Positions 28,876 through 37,481 of a stretch of 64,000 nucleotides of DNA are shown piece by piece; within the stretch, counting starts at the first letter, position 1, and every line of letters begins with the position of its first letter. Origin of the DNA: Compostibacter hankyongensis (GTDB taxonomy: Bacteria; Bacteroidota; Bacteroidia; Chitinophagales; Chitinophagaceae); assembly GCF_039541075.1 (NCBI RefSeq), contig NZ_BAABFN010000004.1:248001-312000 (forward strand), read 5' to 3'. The position numbers were made by a program, and so were the translations under genes. The notes beneath the pieces were generated by a model that saw only the letters and a list, made by a program, of their open reading frames with translations, did no database searches and was not told the origin of the DNA.

Positions 28876-30279
28876 ATGATAAAAGGCATTTTTGCGGTTA
28901 TAATGAGTTTACTGTTGTTTTCGTCTGCCACGGTGGCAATGCCGCCTGATACTTCTGTTGCAAATACGCAGGTGTTACCGATAAACTGGAAACGTTTTGA
29001 CAAGCCTATCCGGGAGCATAAAGACATGATGCAGAGCCGGCAGATCCTGGGCAATGCCGCTCGGTACAATCTTGTCTGGATCGGAAATGCATTTAAAACC
29101 GACAGCCTTCGCCACCTGTATATCATCGACAAGTACAATGAAAACGGGGTCCGGCCGGCTGCCAGCGCCTGTTACGGGCTGGCTGTGGCCTTAAAATGTG
29201 CCGCGCTTGATGATGAATCCCTGGGCGCATCCCGGGCAACGGCTTTCGGACGTGTAAGGATGCTTTTGAAAGGAGTCGCTGCCGCCTACAAGGCCAACCG
29301 GTCAGATGGTAAAGGATGGGGGAATGATTGGCAAACTGCCTTTTGGGCCACCCTGGCCGGGCAGGGGGCCTGGATGCTCTGGGACGATCTCGATGTAAGT
29401 ACCCGGCAGATGGTTCAGAAAATGGTCATCGATGAAGCAGACCGTTTTATAGCGCCGGGTTATAAGGTTCCCTACTGGACTTCCCCGGACGGGCATGTCA
29501 ACAGCCCCGGCGACACAAAAGCTGAGGAGAACGCGTGGAATGCCAATATTCTGCAGCTTGCCGTGGCGATGATGCCCCGGCATGCGCACGTGGAAAGATG
29601 GAAGCGTGTTTGCAGTGAATTGATGTTGTCCGCCTTTTCCATAAAAAAAGATCTGCAGAACAACGAAAAGGTGGACGGCAGGCCGGTAAAAGAATGGCTG
29701 CATGGTTTTAATGTGCGTGACGATGGCGCAGTGATTAATCATCATATCGTTCACCCGGACTATACAATGACCATCACCCTTAGCGCCCGCGCTTTTTTAA
29801 CCCAATCACTTGCAGAACAACCGGTATCACAGGCTGCTGAATGGAACGCGGCGTTTGTTTATCATTCGCTGATGAACCACCGGTGGCCGTCGCCCCCCTA
29901 CAAAGCTCCGGGCGGAACCATGTACATACCCGGCAAGGCCGGGGTTTATTATCCGCAGGGTACGGATTGGAGTAAATACCGTTTCGATATCTATTATCTC
30001 ACGGATGTGGATGCGTATCTTTTAGATTGGGACAAGCGGTCAGGGCATAGCGCAACAGAATGGATGCGCCTCAGAAGCGCTCGTATCCTGGCTATGCAGG
30101 GGCGGCACAAGGATGGTCATATGTTCACGTATGAAGAGTATCCCACCTATCCGGGTCGTGAACAAATGGTTGTGTGGCAGGCGGCAGATGCCTATCTTCT
30201 TTTCTGGCTGAATGCGCATCACGCTATTGCGCGAACGAGGGAAGGAGGGCGTACCTGGCTTTCGCCTACCCCGCAATGA
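28876..30279 (+). CDS. Secreted protein of unknown function, probable alpha/alpha-toroid carbohydrate-active enzyme
   Basis: About 467 residues from the ATG at 28876, which opens a good signal peptide (MIKGIFAVIMSLLLFSSATVA); the TTG at 28855 is less likely. The mature protein is helix-rich with W/Y-rich loops (GKGWGNDWQTAFWATLAGQG, KAEENAWNANILQLA, NHHIVHPDYTM), which recalls alpha/alpha-toroid lyases and unsaturated-uronyl hydrolases. I do not recognise a specific family. Position after GH97 and GH78 suggests a role on the same glycan. Its last four codons and stop lie inside the 150-bp deoR-tail duplication, so the natural C-terminus may have been altered by that rearrangement. Confidence 0.65.
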   Translation: MIKGIFAVIMSLLLFSSATVAMPPDTSVANTQVLPINWKRFDKPIREHKDMMQSRQILGNAARYNLVWIGNAFKTDSLRHLYIIDKYNENGVRPAASACYGLAVALKCAALDDESLGASRATAFGRVRMLLKGVAAAYKANRSDGKGWGNDWQTAFWATLAGQGAWMLWDDLDVSTRQMVQKMVIDEADRFIAPGYKVPYWTSPDGHVNSPGDTKAEENAWNANILQLAVAMMPRHAHVERWKRVCSELMLSAFSIKKDLQNNEKVDGRPVKEWLHGFNVRDDGAVINHHIVHPDYTMTITLSARAFLTQSLAEQPVSQAAEWNAAFVYHSLMNHRWPSPPYKAPGGTMYIPGKAGVYYPQGTDWSKYRFDIYYLTDVDAYLLDWDKRSGHSATEWMRLRSARILAMQGRHKDGHMFTYEEYPTYPGREQMVVWQAADAYLLFWLNAHHAIARTREGGRTWLSPTPQ

Positions 30280-30414
30280 TCACCTTGATCTCCCGCTCTT
30301 CCAGCTGCTTGACCATGCCGGGCGAGACGCCGGCGTCCGTAATGATATACTGTACCTGGTCGAAGTCGCACACCTTTCCCAGGCCGCGCCGTCCGAATTT
30401 GGTGCTGTCTGCCA
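30265..30414 (-). pseudogene. 3'-terminal remnant of a deoR-type regulator gene (left copy of 150-bp duplication)
   Basis: This 150-bp stretch is the same as 31764-31913, the 3' end of the deoR-type gene, with four base differences. Read on the minus strand it encodes the last 49 residues of that regulator (LADSTKFGRRGLGKV to EREIKVIIAG) and its stop codon, with no amino-acid change: all four differences are synonymous. Upstream of the match the frame runs into unrelated sequence, so it cannot make a regulator. It sits between the helical secreted protein gene and the nuclease gene. Confidence 0.9.
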
Positions 30415-30571
30415 AACCCGCGGAAGAAAACTTACATTTGAAAAAATCCTCTATACTAACCAAACATCAATTTGTAGGTCTATCGACCGGCCATCTTTTT
30501 TACACTTCATTTTGACTTATTTTAGCTGGACGATAGTGAAAAGGAATATTAAACATAAGAATGCCAATCAG

Positions 30572-31699
30572 ATGAATTTTAAGAAATTAGCTTTTCGCGT
30601 ACGGCAGGCCAACGAATTTTTACAGCAAAATGCCGTAAAAGCCGTAAACATACACATTACGCTTAGGAATTGGCTCACAGGATTTTACATTGTGGAGTTT
30701 GAGCAAAACGGAAGCGACAGGGCTGAGTACGGAACTAAACTACTTGAAAAATTGGCAAAAAACATCCGTATCAAAGGGCTCTCAGCCCCCGAATTATCTC
30801 GTTGCCGGCAGTTTTACCATGCCTATCCACAAATTTTTGGGTTGATAACCCAAAAATTCAAAACGATGCTTCCAGTCGATTTTCTCGAAGATGTTATGCT
30901 TGTAAATAGCCCAAACCAAATTCTTGGGTCGGCAACCCAAGAATTACAAAACAACGATACGAAAGAGGATTTAGAGCATATTTCCAATATTTTTCAGTTT
31001 GTTTCTTATACGCATTTTACTGAACTCATAAAAATAGACGACTCTACCAAAAGACGTTTTTATGAGTTACTGATTTTGAAAACACAGCCTACCGTAAGAG
31101 AACTCAAACGGCAGATTGACACGCTCACTTACGAAAGAGTTGGACTGTCGGACGATCAGAAAATCTCGTTTGCCGAAGTGATGAAGAAGATAAAACCGCA
31201 ACAAACAATAGATTTAGTTAAGTCGCATTATTTCTTTGAGTTTCTCAATATCGGACAGCCGCATTTAATTGAGGAAAACGAGTTGGAACAGGCTCTTATC
31301 AGCCATTTGCAGCAGTTTATTACCGAATTGGGAAACGGTTTTTGCTTTGAAGCTCGACAAAAACGCATATTAATTGGCGATGAATATTACTTCATTGATT
31401 TGGTATTCTATCATCGTATTTTGAAGTGCCATGTTTTGATAGATCTAAAAACCGAAACCGCCAAACACGAACACATCGGGCAATTAAAATCGTATCTCAA
31501 CTATTACAAGAAAAATATTCTGGAAAGCAACGATAATCCACCTGTTGGGATTTTGCTCGTCACCAACCAAAACAAGGCTTTGGTAGAATACGCCATTGCC
31601 GACAGCGATCTGGATATTTTTGTGAGCAAATACCAGCTTCAACTACCCGATAAGTCAAAATTGGAAGCGTTTATAAACAACGAATTGAAAAATATTTAG
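30572..31699 (+). CDS. YhcG-like PD-(D/E)XK nuclease family protein (DUF1016)
   Basis: A protein of about 375 residues. The N-terminal half is the DUF1016 helical domain (FRVRQANEFLQQNAVKAVNI, NWLTGFYIVEFEQNG, EYGTKLLEKLAKNI). The C-terminal half is a PD-(D/E)XK nuclease-like domain: GDEYYFIDLVFYHRILKC followed by HVLIDLKTE, giving the D...DxK core. YhcG relatives are cytoplasmic, spread by transfer and often sit with restriction-modification genes; none is nearby. The gene is much more AT-rich than its neighbours and is enclosed by the 150-bp direct repeats. The start ATG at 30572 opens the conserved domain; the open frame reaches back into the deoR remnant but this is not coding. Confidence 0.88.
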   Translation: MNFKKLAFRVRQANEFLQQNAVKAVNIHITLRNWLTGFYIVEFEQNGSDRAEYGTKLLEKLAKNIRIKGLSAPELSRCRQFYHAYPQIFGLITQKFKTMLPVDFLEDVMLVNSPNQILGSATQELQNNDTKEDLEHISNIFQFVSYTHFTELIKIDDSTKRRFYELLILKTQPTVRELKRQIDTLTYERVGLSDDQKISFAEVMKKIKPQQTIDLVKSHYFFEFLNIGQPHLIEENELEQALISHLQQFITELGNGFCFEARQKRILIGDEYYFIDLVFYHRILKCHVLIDLKTETAKHEHIGQLKSYLNYYKKNILESNDNPPVGILLVTNQNKALVEYAIADSDLDIFVSKYQLQLPDKSKLEAFINNELKNI

Positions 31700-31763
31700 T
31701 TGTCCTGCCACACCGCCGGCTAACCGTGGCGGCAAATGATTTAAAACGGTGCGGGTGATGATA

Positions 31764-31913
31764 CCTACCCCGCAATAATCACCTTGATCTCCCGCTCTTC
31801 CAGCTGCTTGACCATGCCGGGCGATACGCCGGCGTCTGTAATGATATACTGTACCTGATCGAAGTCGCACACCTTTCCCAGGCCGCGCCGTCCGAATTTG
31901 GTGCTGTCTGCCA
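31764..31913. repeat. Right copy of 150-bp direct repeat (3' end of intact deoR-type gene)
   Basis: Direct repeat of 30265-30414, about 97 percent identical (4 differences, all silent in the regulator frame). The match stops one base beyond the regulator's stop codon on one side and about 49 codons into the gene on the other. The 1349 bp between the copies hold the nuclease gene. Confidence 0.95.
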
Positions 31914-32562
31914 GGATGGCCACTACCTGCGCGGACTCGATCATCTTCTGGTTGAGACTGGCTTCTGCCATGTTGGTAATGGACAGCCCGAAGTCGGGAT
32001 CGATGCCGTCGATCCCGAGAAACAGGATGCCGCAGGATATCTCTGCGAGGGTTTGCTCGGCCAGGCTGCCGGCCACCGAGGAGGAGTTTTGCCGGATCAT
32101 GCCGCCCAGCTGCAGCACTTCCACATTCGGCCGGTTGCACAGCTCCAGCGCCACCTTCAGCGCAGGTGTGATCACGGTAAGGTGTTTGGCGGGATGCAGG
32201 CAGCGCGCCAGGGCAAATACCGTAGTGCCGGAGCCGATGATGATGGAATCATTTTCCCCGATAATAGACAGGGCGGCTTTTGCGATCTGCTGCTTCTCCC
32301 GGTCGTTGATAAGTTCTTTTTCGTTGATCGGGCGTTCGACGGTATAGGGATTGGTGATAGAGCCGCCGCCGCGGGTGCGGAACAGCAGGTTCTTGTCCTC
32401 CAGCAGCTTAAGGTCTTTCCGGATGGTGACGCCGGAGACCCGCGTCAGGTCGCTCAGCTCCTGTATCCCCACACGGCCGTTTTCCTGCAGCTTCCGAAGG
32501 ATCAGCTCATGTCTGTCCGTGCTGTTTTTCATCGGTTTGTTGATCTCTTTAGCCATAGTCAT
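31765..32562 (-). CDS. DeoR/GlpR family transcriptional regulator
   Basis: A 265-residue cytoplasmic repressor. N-terminal winged helix-turn-helix of DeoR type (RHELILRKLQENGRVGIQEL, VSGVTIRKDLKLLE) and a C-terminal sugar-phosphate-sensing DeoRC domain (INDREKQQIAKAALSIIGEN, IIGSGTTVFALARCL, GIDGIDPDFGL). It is divergent from the SGNH/phosphodiesterase/permease/kinase genes and probably represses them and itself, with a phosphorylated sugar or polyol as inducer. Its last 150 bp are duplicated beyond the nuclease gene; the protein itself appears full length. Alternative start at 32556. Confidence 0.93.
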   Translation of the reverse strand: MTMAKEINKPMKNSTDRHELILRKLQENGRVGIQELSDLTRVSGVTIRKDLKLLEDKNLLFRTRGGGSITNPYTVERPINEKELINDREKQQIAKAALSIIGENDSIIIGSGTTVFALARCLHPAKHLTVITPALKVALELCNRPNVEVLQLGGMIRQNSSSVAGSLAEQTLAEISCGILFLGIDGIDPDFGLSITNMAEASLNQKMIESAQVVAILADSTKFGRRGLGKVCDFDQVQYIITDAGVSPGMVKQLEEREIKVIIAG

Positions 32563-32625
32563 CCCTTATAAAATCCTGTGGCTGTCCGGCAGCCAGCACG
32601 TAAATGTCCACATTAACTATTTCCC

Positions 32626-32672
32626 TTTCAAAATTAAATAATCTTTACATTTCTTTAAGAAGCGTTTTGAAA
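32626..32672. promoter_or_regulatory. Candidate DeoR operator: spaced inverted repeat TTTCAAAA / TTTTGAAA
   Basis: TTTCAAAA at 32626-32633 and its near reverse complement TTTTGAAA at 32665-32672 lie in the AT-rich divergent region between deoR and the SGNH gene. The right half overlaps the presumed -33 element. A related TTTGAAA lies in the promoter region before the phosphodiesterase gene (33936-33942). Confidence 0.3.
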
Positions 32673-32695
32673 ATTTAATTTTTGTTTTACTTTTA
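32666..32695 (+). promoter_or_regulatory. Possible Bacteroidota-type promoter for the SGNH gene
   Basis: TTTG at 32666-32669, 18 nt, then TACTTTTA at 32688-32695, one base from TAnnTTTG. It lies 56 bp before the ATG at 32752. Confidence 0.35.
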
Positions 32696-32751
32696 AGTGG
32701 AAGTCCGTCATGTGTGCCTTTACCTGGACTTCGACAAGCCCAAGAATCACT

Positions 32752-33834
32752 ATGCGTTTTTTACCGATACTGTTCGTCCTGATACTGGCCGGGAGCAGCC
32801 TGCCGGCCCAGGAGAAAATTTCCCTGAAATATATCGACGCCGCCGACCTGCCTCTTACGGGAAAGGCGGTAAAGACCCGCTATCCCTATCACCGGGTGGA
32901 TACTTCGGCTTATCCCGCCCTGCCGCCGGCGGTAAAATTTCTCCTGACGGAATCTGCAGGGCTGGCGGTACACTTTACGACCAACAGCACACAGATCGCC
33001 GCCCGGTGGTGTGTGCGTGCGGAAAAGCAGGGAAGCAACCTGACGCCTATCGCTCAAAAGGGCCTGGACCTCTATATACGACATAACGGGAAGTGGGTAT
33101 ACGCTGGCGTGGGTCGTCCCGGCGACAGCTGCGGCAATGCCGTGCTGGTCCGAAATATGGATCATAGCATCAAGGAATGCCTGCTTTACCTGCCTACGTA
33201 CGATGAGACCCGCAGCCTGCAGATCGGTGTGGAGGAAAACGCTTCTTTTAACGCTTTGCCGGATCCTTTCCGCTACCGGCTGCTGATCTATGGCTCCAGC
33301 ATTACCCAGGGCGCGGCAGCCAGCCGGCCCGGCATGGCCTATCCCGCCCGGCTGAGCCGGGAAACCGGTATGAACTTCCTGAACCTGGGCCTGAGCGGTA
33401 ACGGAAAGATGGAAAAGGCGGCGGCGGACATGCTGGCGGATATCCCGGCCGATGCTTATATACTGGATTGCGTGCCCAACCCTTCCCCCGTACAGATCCG
33501 GGAGCGGACCGCTTACCTGGTCCGTACCCTGCGGCAGCGGCATCCGAAAACACCCATCATTGTCGTCCAGAGTGTGGTCCGGGAGATCGGCAACTTCGAC
33601 CGGGCGGCCGGCGCGCGGGTGGCGGAACAGAATGATGAGATCGTAAAACAGGTTACCCGCCTGCAGCAGAGCGGGGTCCATGATCTTTACCTGATCCGGG
33701 GCCGGCACCTGCTGGGTACCGATCACGAGGCTACGGTCGACGGCACACATCCGACAGACCTGGGTTTCGACCGGATGCTGCAGGAGCTGAGACCCGTCAT
33801 CCTCGATACGCTGAGGCGGTACGGTATCCGCTGA
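32752..33834 (+). CDS. Secreted SGNH/GDSL family hydrolase
   Basis: A secreted esterase-like protein of about 360 residues. The ATG at 32752 gives signal peptide MRFLPILFVLILAGSSLPAQ; earlier ATG at 32710 adds an unlikely leader. An N-terminal beta domain (about residues 20-165) precedes the SGNH fold: block I LIYGSSITQGAAAS (GSS with nucleophile Ser), block II NLGLSGNGKMEKA, and the C-terminal DGTHPTDLGFDRM with the catalytic Asp and His. It probably removes acyl groups from a carbohydrate or phospho-polyol. It is the first gene of the DeoR-controlled set. Confidence 0.88.
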   Translation: MRFLPILFVLILAGSSLPAQEKISLKYIDAADLPLTGKAVKTRYPYHRVDTSAYPALPPAVKFLLTESAGLAVHFTTNSTQIAARWCVRAEKQGSNLTPIAQKGLDLYIRHNGKWVYAGVGRPGDSCGNAVLVRNMDHSIKECLLYLPTYDETRSLQIGVEENASFNALPDPFRYRLLIYGSSITQGAAASRPGMAYPARLSRETGMNFLNLGLSGNGKMEKAAADMLADIPADAYILDCVPNPSPVQIRERTAYLVRTLRQRHPKTPIIVVQSVVREIGNFDRAAGARVAEQNDEIVKQVTRLQQSGVHDLYLIRGRHLLGTDHEATVDGTHPTDLGFDRMLQELRPVILDTLRRYGIR

Positions 33835-33905
33835 GCCGTTTGGAGACGGTGCTTAAGCTTTCTGCTTATTTTCCGGAGCAGGCAGAATGCCCGTCGCGTC
33901 TTTTT

Positions 33906-33938
33906 TTTGAACAATTCGAAAGTAAATGAATAAATTTG
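33906..33938 (+). promoter_or_regulatory. Bacteroidota sigma-A promoter before the phosphodiesterase gene
   Basis: TTTG at 33906-33909, 21 nt, then TAAATTTG at 33931-33938, an exact TAnnTTTG. It ends 40 bp before the ATG at 33979. TTTGAACAAT occurs twice, at 33906-33915 and 33956-33965, as a direct repeat flanking the -7 box and could bind a regulator. Confidence 0.5.
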
Positions 33939-33978
33939 AAATAATTTTTAAGATATTTGAACAATAAACAACATTCAT

Positions 33979-34929
33979 ATGCTGATTTTTGAAAACCGTT
34001 TTATCCGGACCCTTGGAATACTGCTGTGTCTTGCTACGGGGTTGGGGGCGCAGGCGCAGACCATTCATGTCCTGAAGTTCAGGAGCGTAGCCGATACCAA
34101 AGCTTATTTTCGCTACGACGGGCCGGATGCCACCATTATCAGCGGCCACCGCGGGGGCGCCATAAAGGGGTATCCCGAAAACTGTATTCCCACCTTTGAG
34201 CATACGCTGAGCGCCACGCCGGCGATGTTTGAGATCGACCCTCACCTGACGGGCGACAGCGGGATCATACTGATGCACGATCCCAGTCTGGAGCGCACCA
34301 CCACCGGCCACGGCCGGCTGAACAAGTATACCCTTGCCCAGGTACAGCAGCTGCAGCTGAAGGATGCGGAGGGCAGCCCCACCCCGTATCATCCGGAGAC
34401 CCTCGAAGAAGCTATCCGCTGGAGCATCGGGAAGACGGTGATCAACCTTGATGTCAAAGACGTACCGCTCTACAGAAAGGCGGATCTCGTAAAGAAGTAT
34501 AACGCTTTCGCCTATGTGATCTTTACCATACATGATGCCAAAGAGGCAAAGTTCTTTTACGACTTTGACCACCGCAGCTTGTTTTCTGCCTGGGTGCTGA
34601 CCCCTGAAGCCCTGGCCGAGTATGAAAAAACAGGTATCCCCTGGTCTAATTTCCTCATCGCCTATGTAGGGCCCGAGATCACGGATAAGAACCGGGACCT
34701 GTGTAAGCAGCTGCACCGGCGGCATATAAAGGTAATGATCGGGGCCGGTCCTTCCTACGACAAGCTGGATACTCCGGAGGCGCGCGCGGAAGCTTACCGG
34801 CAGTCGGTCAAGGACGGGGCGGACATCATCGAATCGGATCGTCCCATCGAGGTGGCGGAGGCCATCCGCGGCGGCTATCCGGCCAAAAGCCGGCTGTACA
34901 AATACCAGGGCACCAAGAAATTAAAATAA
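33979..34929 (+). CDS. Secreted glycerophosphodiester phosphodiesterase family protein
   Basis: A 316-residue exported GDPD-family protein (signal region about residues 8-26, ending AQAQ). Catalytic motifs are complete: H57-R-G-G with E67-N, E85-I-D-P-H, and H100-D. These bind the metal and cleave a phosphodiester to an sn-glycerol-phosphate-type or other polyol phosphate and an alcohol. With a polyol-type permease 10 bp downstream and kinases further on, the natural substrate may be a polyol phosphodiester, which is inference. It has its own good promoter. Confidence 0.92.
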   Translation: MLIFENRFIRTLGILLCLATGLGAQAQTIHVLKFRSVADTKAYFRYDGPDATIISGHRGGAIKGYPENCIPTFEHTLSATPAMFEIDPHLTGDSGIILMHDPSLERTTTGHGRLNKYTLAQVQQLQLKDAEGSPTPYHPETLEEAIRWSIGKTVINLDVKDVPLYRKADLVKKYNAFAYVIFTIHDAKEAKFFYDFDHRSLFSAWVLTPEALAEYEKTGIPWSNFLIAYVGPEITDKNRDLCKQLHRRHIKVMIGAGPSYDKLDTPEARAEAYRQSVKDGADIIESDRPIEVAEAIRGGYPAKSRLYKYQGTKKLK

Positions 34930-34939
34930 AACACCGCGT

Positions 34940-36244
34940 ATGAACAATCCGAATCCGCAGATGACAATACCTCCCGCGCAGGCTACGCTGCTGGACCGGG
35001 TGGGGATACCCCGGCAGCTGTTCTGGGGCTATGTGGGCATCCTGATCTTTATGATGGGAGATGGTATGGAGCAGGGCTGGCTGAGCCCTTACCTCATCAA
35101 CCACGGCATGCGCATGCAGCAATCGGCCACCCTGTTTACCGTCTATGGCATTACCATCGCCATCTCTTCCTGGTTTTCGGGTGTGCTGGCGGAGGGCTAC
35201 GGGGTAAAAAAGACCATGGCGGCCGGCCTGATCCTCTACCTGATCGGGACGGTGGGCTTTGTGGGCTATGGCGTGGCCCGGCTGAACTATGGGATTATGC
35301 TGGTGACCTATGCCCTGCGCGGCTTTGGGTATCCGCTTTTTGCCTATTCCTTCCTGGTCTGGATTGCCTACCGCAGCTCGCAGCGATCGCTGGGCCGCGC
35401 GGTGGGCTGGTTCTGGTTTGTGTTTACCGGCGGACTGAATGTGCTGGGGGCCTATTATTCCAGCTGGGCGATAGCGCGCCTGGGCTATATCAATACCCTG
35501 TGGAGCTCGGTATTCTGGGTGCTGGTCGGCGCTTTTTTTGCGCTCGTGCTCAATCGCGACAAGTTTCGTCCTGCAGGGGCGGAGCAGGCCGGAGCAAAGG
35601 CCAGGGAGCTCGTCAAGGGGCTGACGATCGTGAAGGAGGAGCCGAAGGTGCTGCTGGGCGGCATTGTACGGATCATCAATACCACCGCGCAGTTTGCCTT
35701 CCCGGTATTTCTGCCTACTTATATGGAAACCCATGGTCTGTCCACCAACGCCTGGCTGCATATCTGGGGAACCATCTTTACCAGTAACATCATCTTTAAC
35801 CTCATCTTCGGCTTTGTGGGCGACCGGATGGGCTGGCGCAATACGGTAATGTGGTTTGGCGGCGTCGGATGCGGCATCACTACGCTGCTTTTTTATTACA
35901 TGCCCCAGTGGGTCAGCGGTAACTTCTGGCTTATCCTGATCCCGGGCGTGCTGTGGGGCGCCCTGCTGGCGGGATATGTTCCGCTTTCTGCCCTGGTGCC
36001 TTCGCTGGTGAAAAAGGACAAGGGCGCTGCTATGGCTATCCTGAACCTGGGGGCCGGGCTTCCCGTATTTGTAGGTCCCGCTATTGTAGGGATCTTTATC
36101 GGGCTGATCGGGAATGCGGGTGTGATCTGGATACTGGCCATACTGTACTTTATCAGCGCTGTGCTGACGCGGTTTATCACCCTGCCGGATAATGCCCGTA
36201 CCGTGTATCATACCGCTTCCGGCGTTCCTTCGGAAGAGGTTTGA
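34940..36244 (+). CDS. MFS transporter, polyol permease type (RbtT/DalT/CsbX-like)
   Basis: A 434-residue inner-membrane permease with about 12 hydrophobic helices. The opening RVGIPRQLFWGYVGILIFMMGDGMEQGWLSPYL and the loop after helix 6 resemble the ribitol/arabitol permease subgroup (RbtT, DalT, CsbX). It probably takes up a polyol or a related small sugar released in the periplasm. Substrate assignment rests on remembered family resemblance. It follows the phosphodiesterase gene closely and is followed by a hairpin. Confidence 0.82.
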   Translation: MNNPNPQMTIPPAQATLLDRVGIPRQLFWGYVGILIFMMGDGMEQGWLSPYLINHGMRMQQSATLFTVYGITIAISSWFSGVLAEGYGVKKTMAAGLILYLIGTVGFVGYGVARLNYGIMLVTYALRGFGYPLFAYSFLVWIAYRSSQRSLGRAVGWFWFVFTGGLNVLGAYYSSWAIARLGYINTLWSSVFWVLVGAFFALVLNRDKFRPAGAEQAGAKARELVKGLTIVKEEPKVLLGGIVRIINTTAQFAFPVFLPTYMETHGLSTNAWLHIWGTIFTSNIIFNLIFGFVGDRMGWRNTVMWFGGVGCGITTLLFYYMPQWVSGNFWLILIPGVLWGALLAGYVPLSALVPSLVKKDKGAAMAILNLGAGLPVFVGPAIVGIFIGLIGNAGVIWILAILYFISAVLTRFITLPDNARTVYHTASGVPSEEV

Positions 36245-36252
36245 CGCCTAAC

Positions 36253-36309
36253 GTCTAAGGTTCCATTCCAGGCAGATAAACTTTAGACTTTAAACTTTGG
36301 ACCTTAGAC
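36253..36309 (+). terminator. Hairpin from 'CTTTAGAC' intergenic repeat after the permease gene
   Basis: GTCTAAGGTTCCA (36253-36265) pairs with TGGACCTTAGAC (36298-36309) with one bulge. The loop contains short direct repeats ACTTTAGACTTTAAACTTTGG. Such words recur between genes in Bacteroidota genomes. It may end the SGNH/phosphodiesterase/permease transcript. Confidence 0.5.
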
Positions 36310-36491
36310 AAATAACCTATCGTAGATCCAGAATCAACAGTTTATTATTGCTTTTTATGAAACCGGGCATGACAGTACTTATTGTACAGGAATATGTTAC
36401 TATGCGAGGTTTGTCTCGCTCATAAATGATTTATAATAGGTCTCGATGCAGCTTCGCAGTCATCTGACCACTAAAGAACGAATATTAACAG
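36310..36491. other. Leader region of the dehydrogenase/kinase set with small hairpins
   Basis: About 180 bp without a gene. It contains GCGAG-GTTTGT-CTCGC (36404-36419), AGTAC-TTATT-GTACT-like (36374-36387) and ATAAAT-G-ATTTAT (36422-36434 area). It could be a promoter plus structured leader for the dehydrogenase gene at 36492. I do not recognise a riboswitch. Confidence 0.35.
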
Positions 36492-37478
36492 ATGAAAATT
36501 TTAATTACAGCGCCGTATAATGAAGAAGCGCGGCAGGAGCTGAAAGAAAAAGCGGGCGAGATCGTATACAAACCCTGGAAGCCGCAGGGACGTGCTTACA
36601 ACGAGCAGGAGCTGAAAGATCTTCTTGATGAAACAAAGGCAACGGCATTGATTACCGAACATGATGAGGTAACGGACCCGGTTATACGTGCATTTCCCGG
36701 TTTGCAGTTTATCGGTGTTTGCCGGGGCACCCCTTCCAATGTCGCCGTGAGCACGGCCAGGGAGCTGGGCATACCCGTCTTTCATACCCCCGCCCGCAAT
36801 GCGCAGGCCGTAGCCGAAATGTTTCTCTCGAACGTAATTACCCTGTTGCGGAATACCCGCGAGGGCTGCAGCTGGCTGGAAGAAGAGCGCTGGGAAGCCG
36901 GCGCGCACACTTCGTACCTGCAGTTCAAAGGCAATGAGCTGGCCGGGAAAACGGTGGGCACGGTGGGCTTTGGGGCTATCGGCCGGCGTATCGCGGCGAT
37001 GCTGGAACCTTTTCCCTGCAAGATACTGTTCTATGATCCGTTTGTGGAAAGTCCGAAACCTTCCTGGAAGAAGACGGACCTGGAGGAGGTATTTTCCGGC
37101 AGCGATATCGTGTCGGTACATCTGCCGGTAAACGATCAGACCCGGGGCATGATCGGCAAGACGCTGTTTTCAAAGATGAAGCCCGGCGCTATATTTGTCA
37201 ACACGGCAAGAGCGGTGGTGGTGAACCGTGAAGACCTGCTGGAGGTGCTCGAAAGCGGGCGTATCCGCGGTGCCGTCCTCGATGTGTTTGACCACGAGCC
37301 GCCGGACAGCACCGATTACCGGATCATCCATTTGTCCAATGTGCTGGCCACACCCCATATCGCCGGCGCTACCTTTGAGGTGGAGGATCATCACGCCGCC
37401 ATTATGAACAAGGCCGTGCTCGGATGGCTGCGGGAGCGGGGCAGCACTCTTTCCCAATTGGAGAACAAAGCTGTTTAA
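36492..37478 (+). CDS. D-isomer-specific 2-hydroxyacid dehydrogenase, NAD-binding
   Basis: A 328-residue cytoplasmic dehydrogenase. Rossmann motif VGTVGFGAIGRRIA with the acidic partner in LFYDPF. The catalytic trio is present: R240 in NTARAVVV, E269 in DVFDHEPP and H289 in TPHIAG. It resembles the phosphoglycerate dehydrogenase-like branch. It is 3 bp before the first FGGY kinase, so the two are co-translated. It may oxidise or reduce a 2-hydroxy acid in polyol or sugar-acid metabolism; the substrate cannot be read from sequence. Confidence 0.92.
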   Translation: MKILITAPYNEEARQELKEKAGEIVYKPWKPQGRAYNEQELKDLLDETKATALITEHDEVTDPVIRAFPGLQFIGVCRGTPSNVAVSTARELGIPVFHTPARNAQAVAEMFLSNVITLLRNTREGCSWLEEERWEAGAHTSYLQFKGNELAGKTVGTVGFGAIGRRIAAMLEPFPCKILFYDPFVESPKPSWKKTDLEEVFSGSDIVSVHLPVNDQTRGMIGKTLFSKMKPGAIFVNTARAVVVNREDLLEVLESGRIRGAVLDVFDHEPPDSTDYRIIHLSNVLATPHIAGATFEVEDHHAAIMNKAVLGWLRERGSTLSQLENKAV

Positions 37479-37481
37479 AAA

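Noticed and set aside
30212..30571. Upstream extension of the nuclease frame
   Set aside because: It is open only because it crosses the deoR remnant in another frame; the conserved domain starts at 30572.
30415..31763. The nuclease segment as a classical integrative element with att sites
   Set aside because: There is no integrase or transposase gene, the repeats are 150 bp long and no terminal inverted repeats are seen, so only the duplication itself is claimed.
36310..36491. A riboswitch before the dehydrogenase gene
   Set aside because: Small hairpins are present but they match no known riboswitch consensus that I recall.
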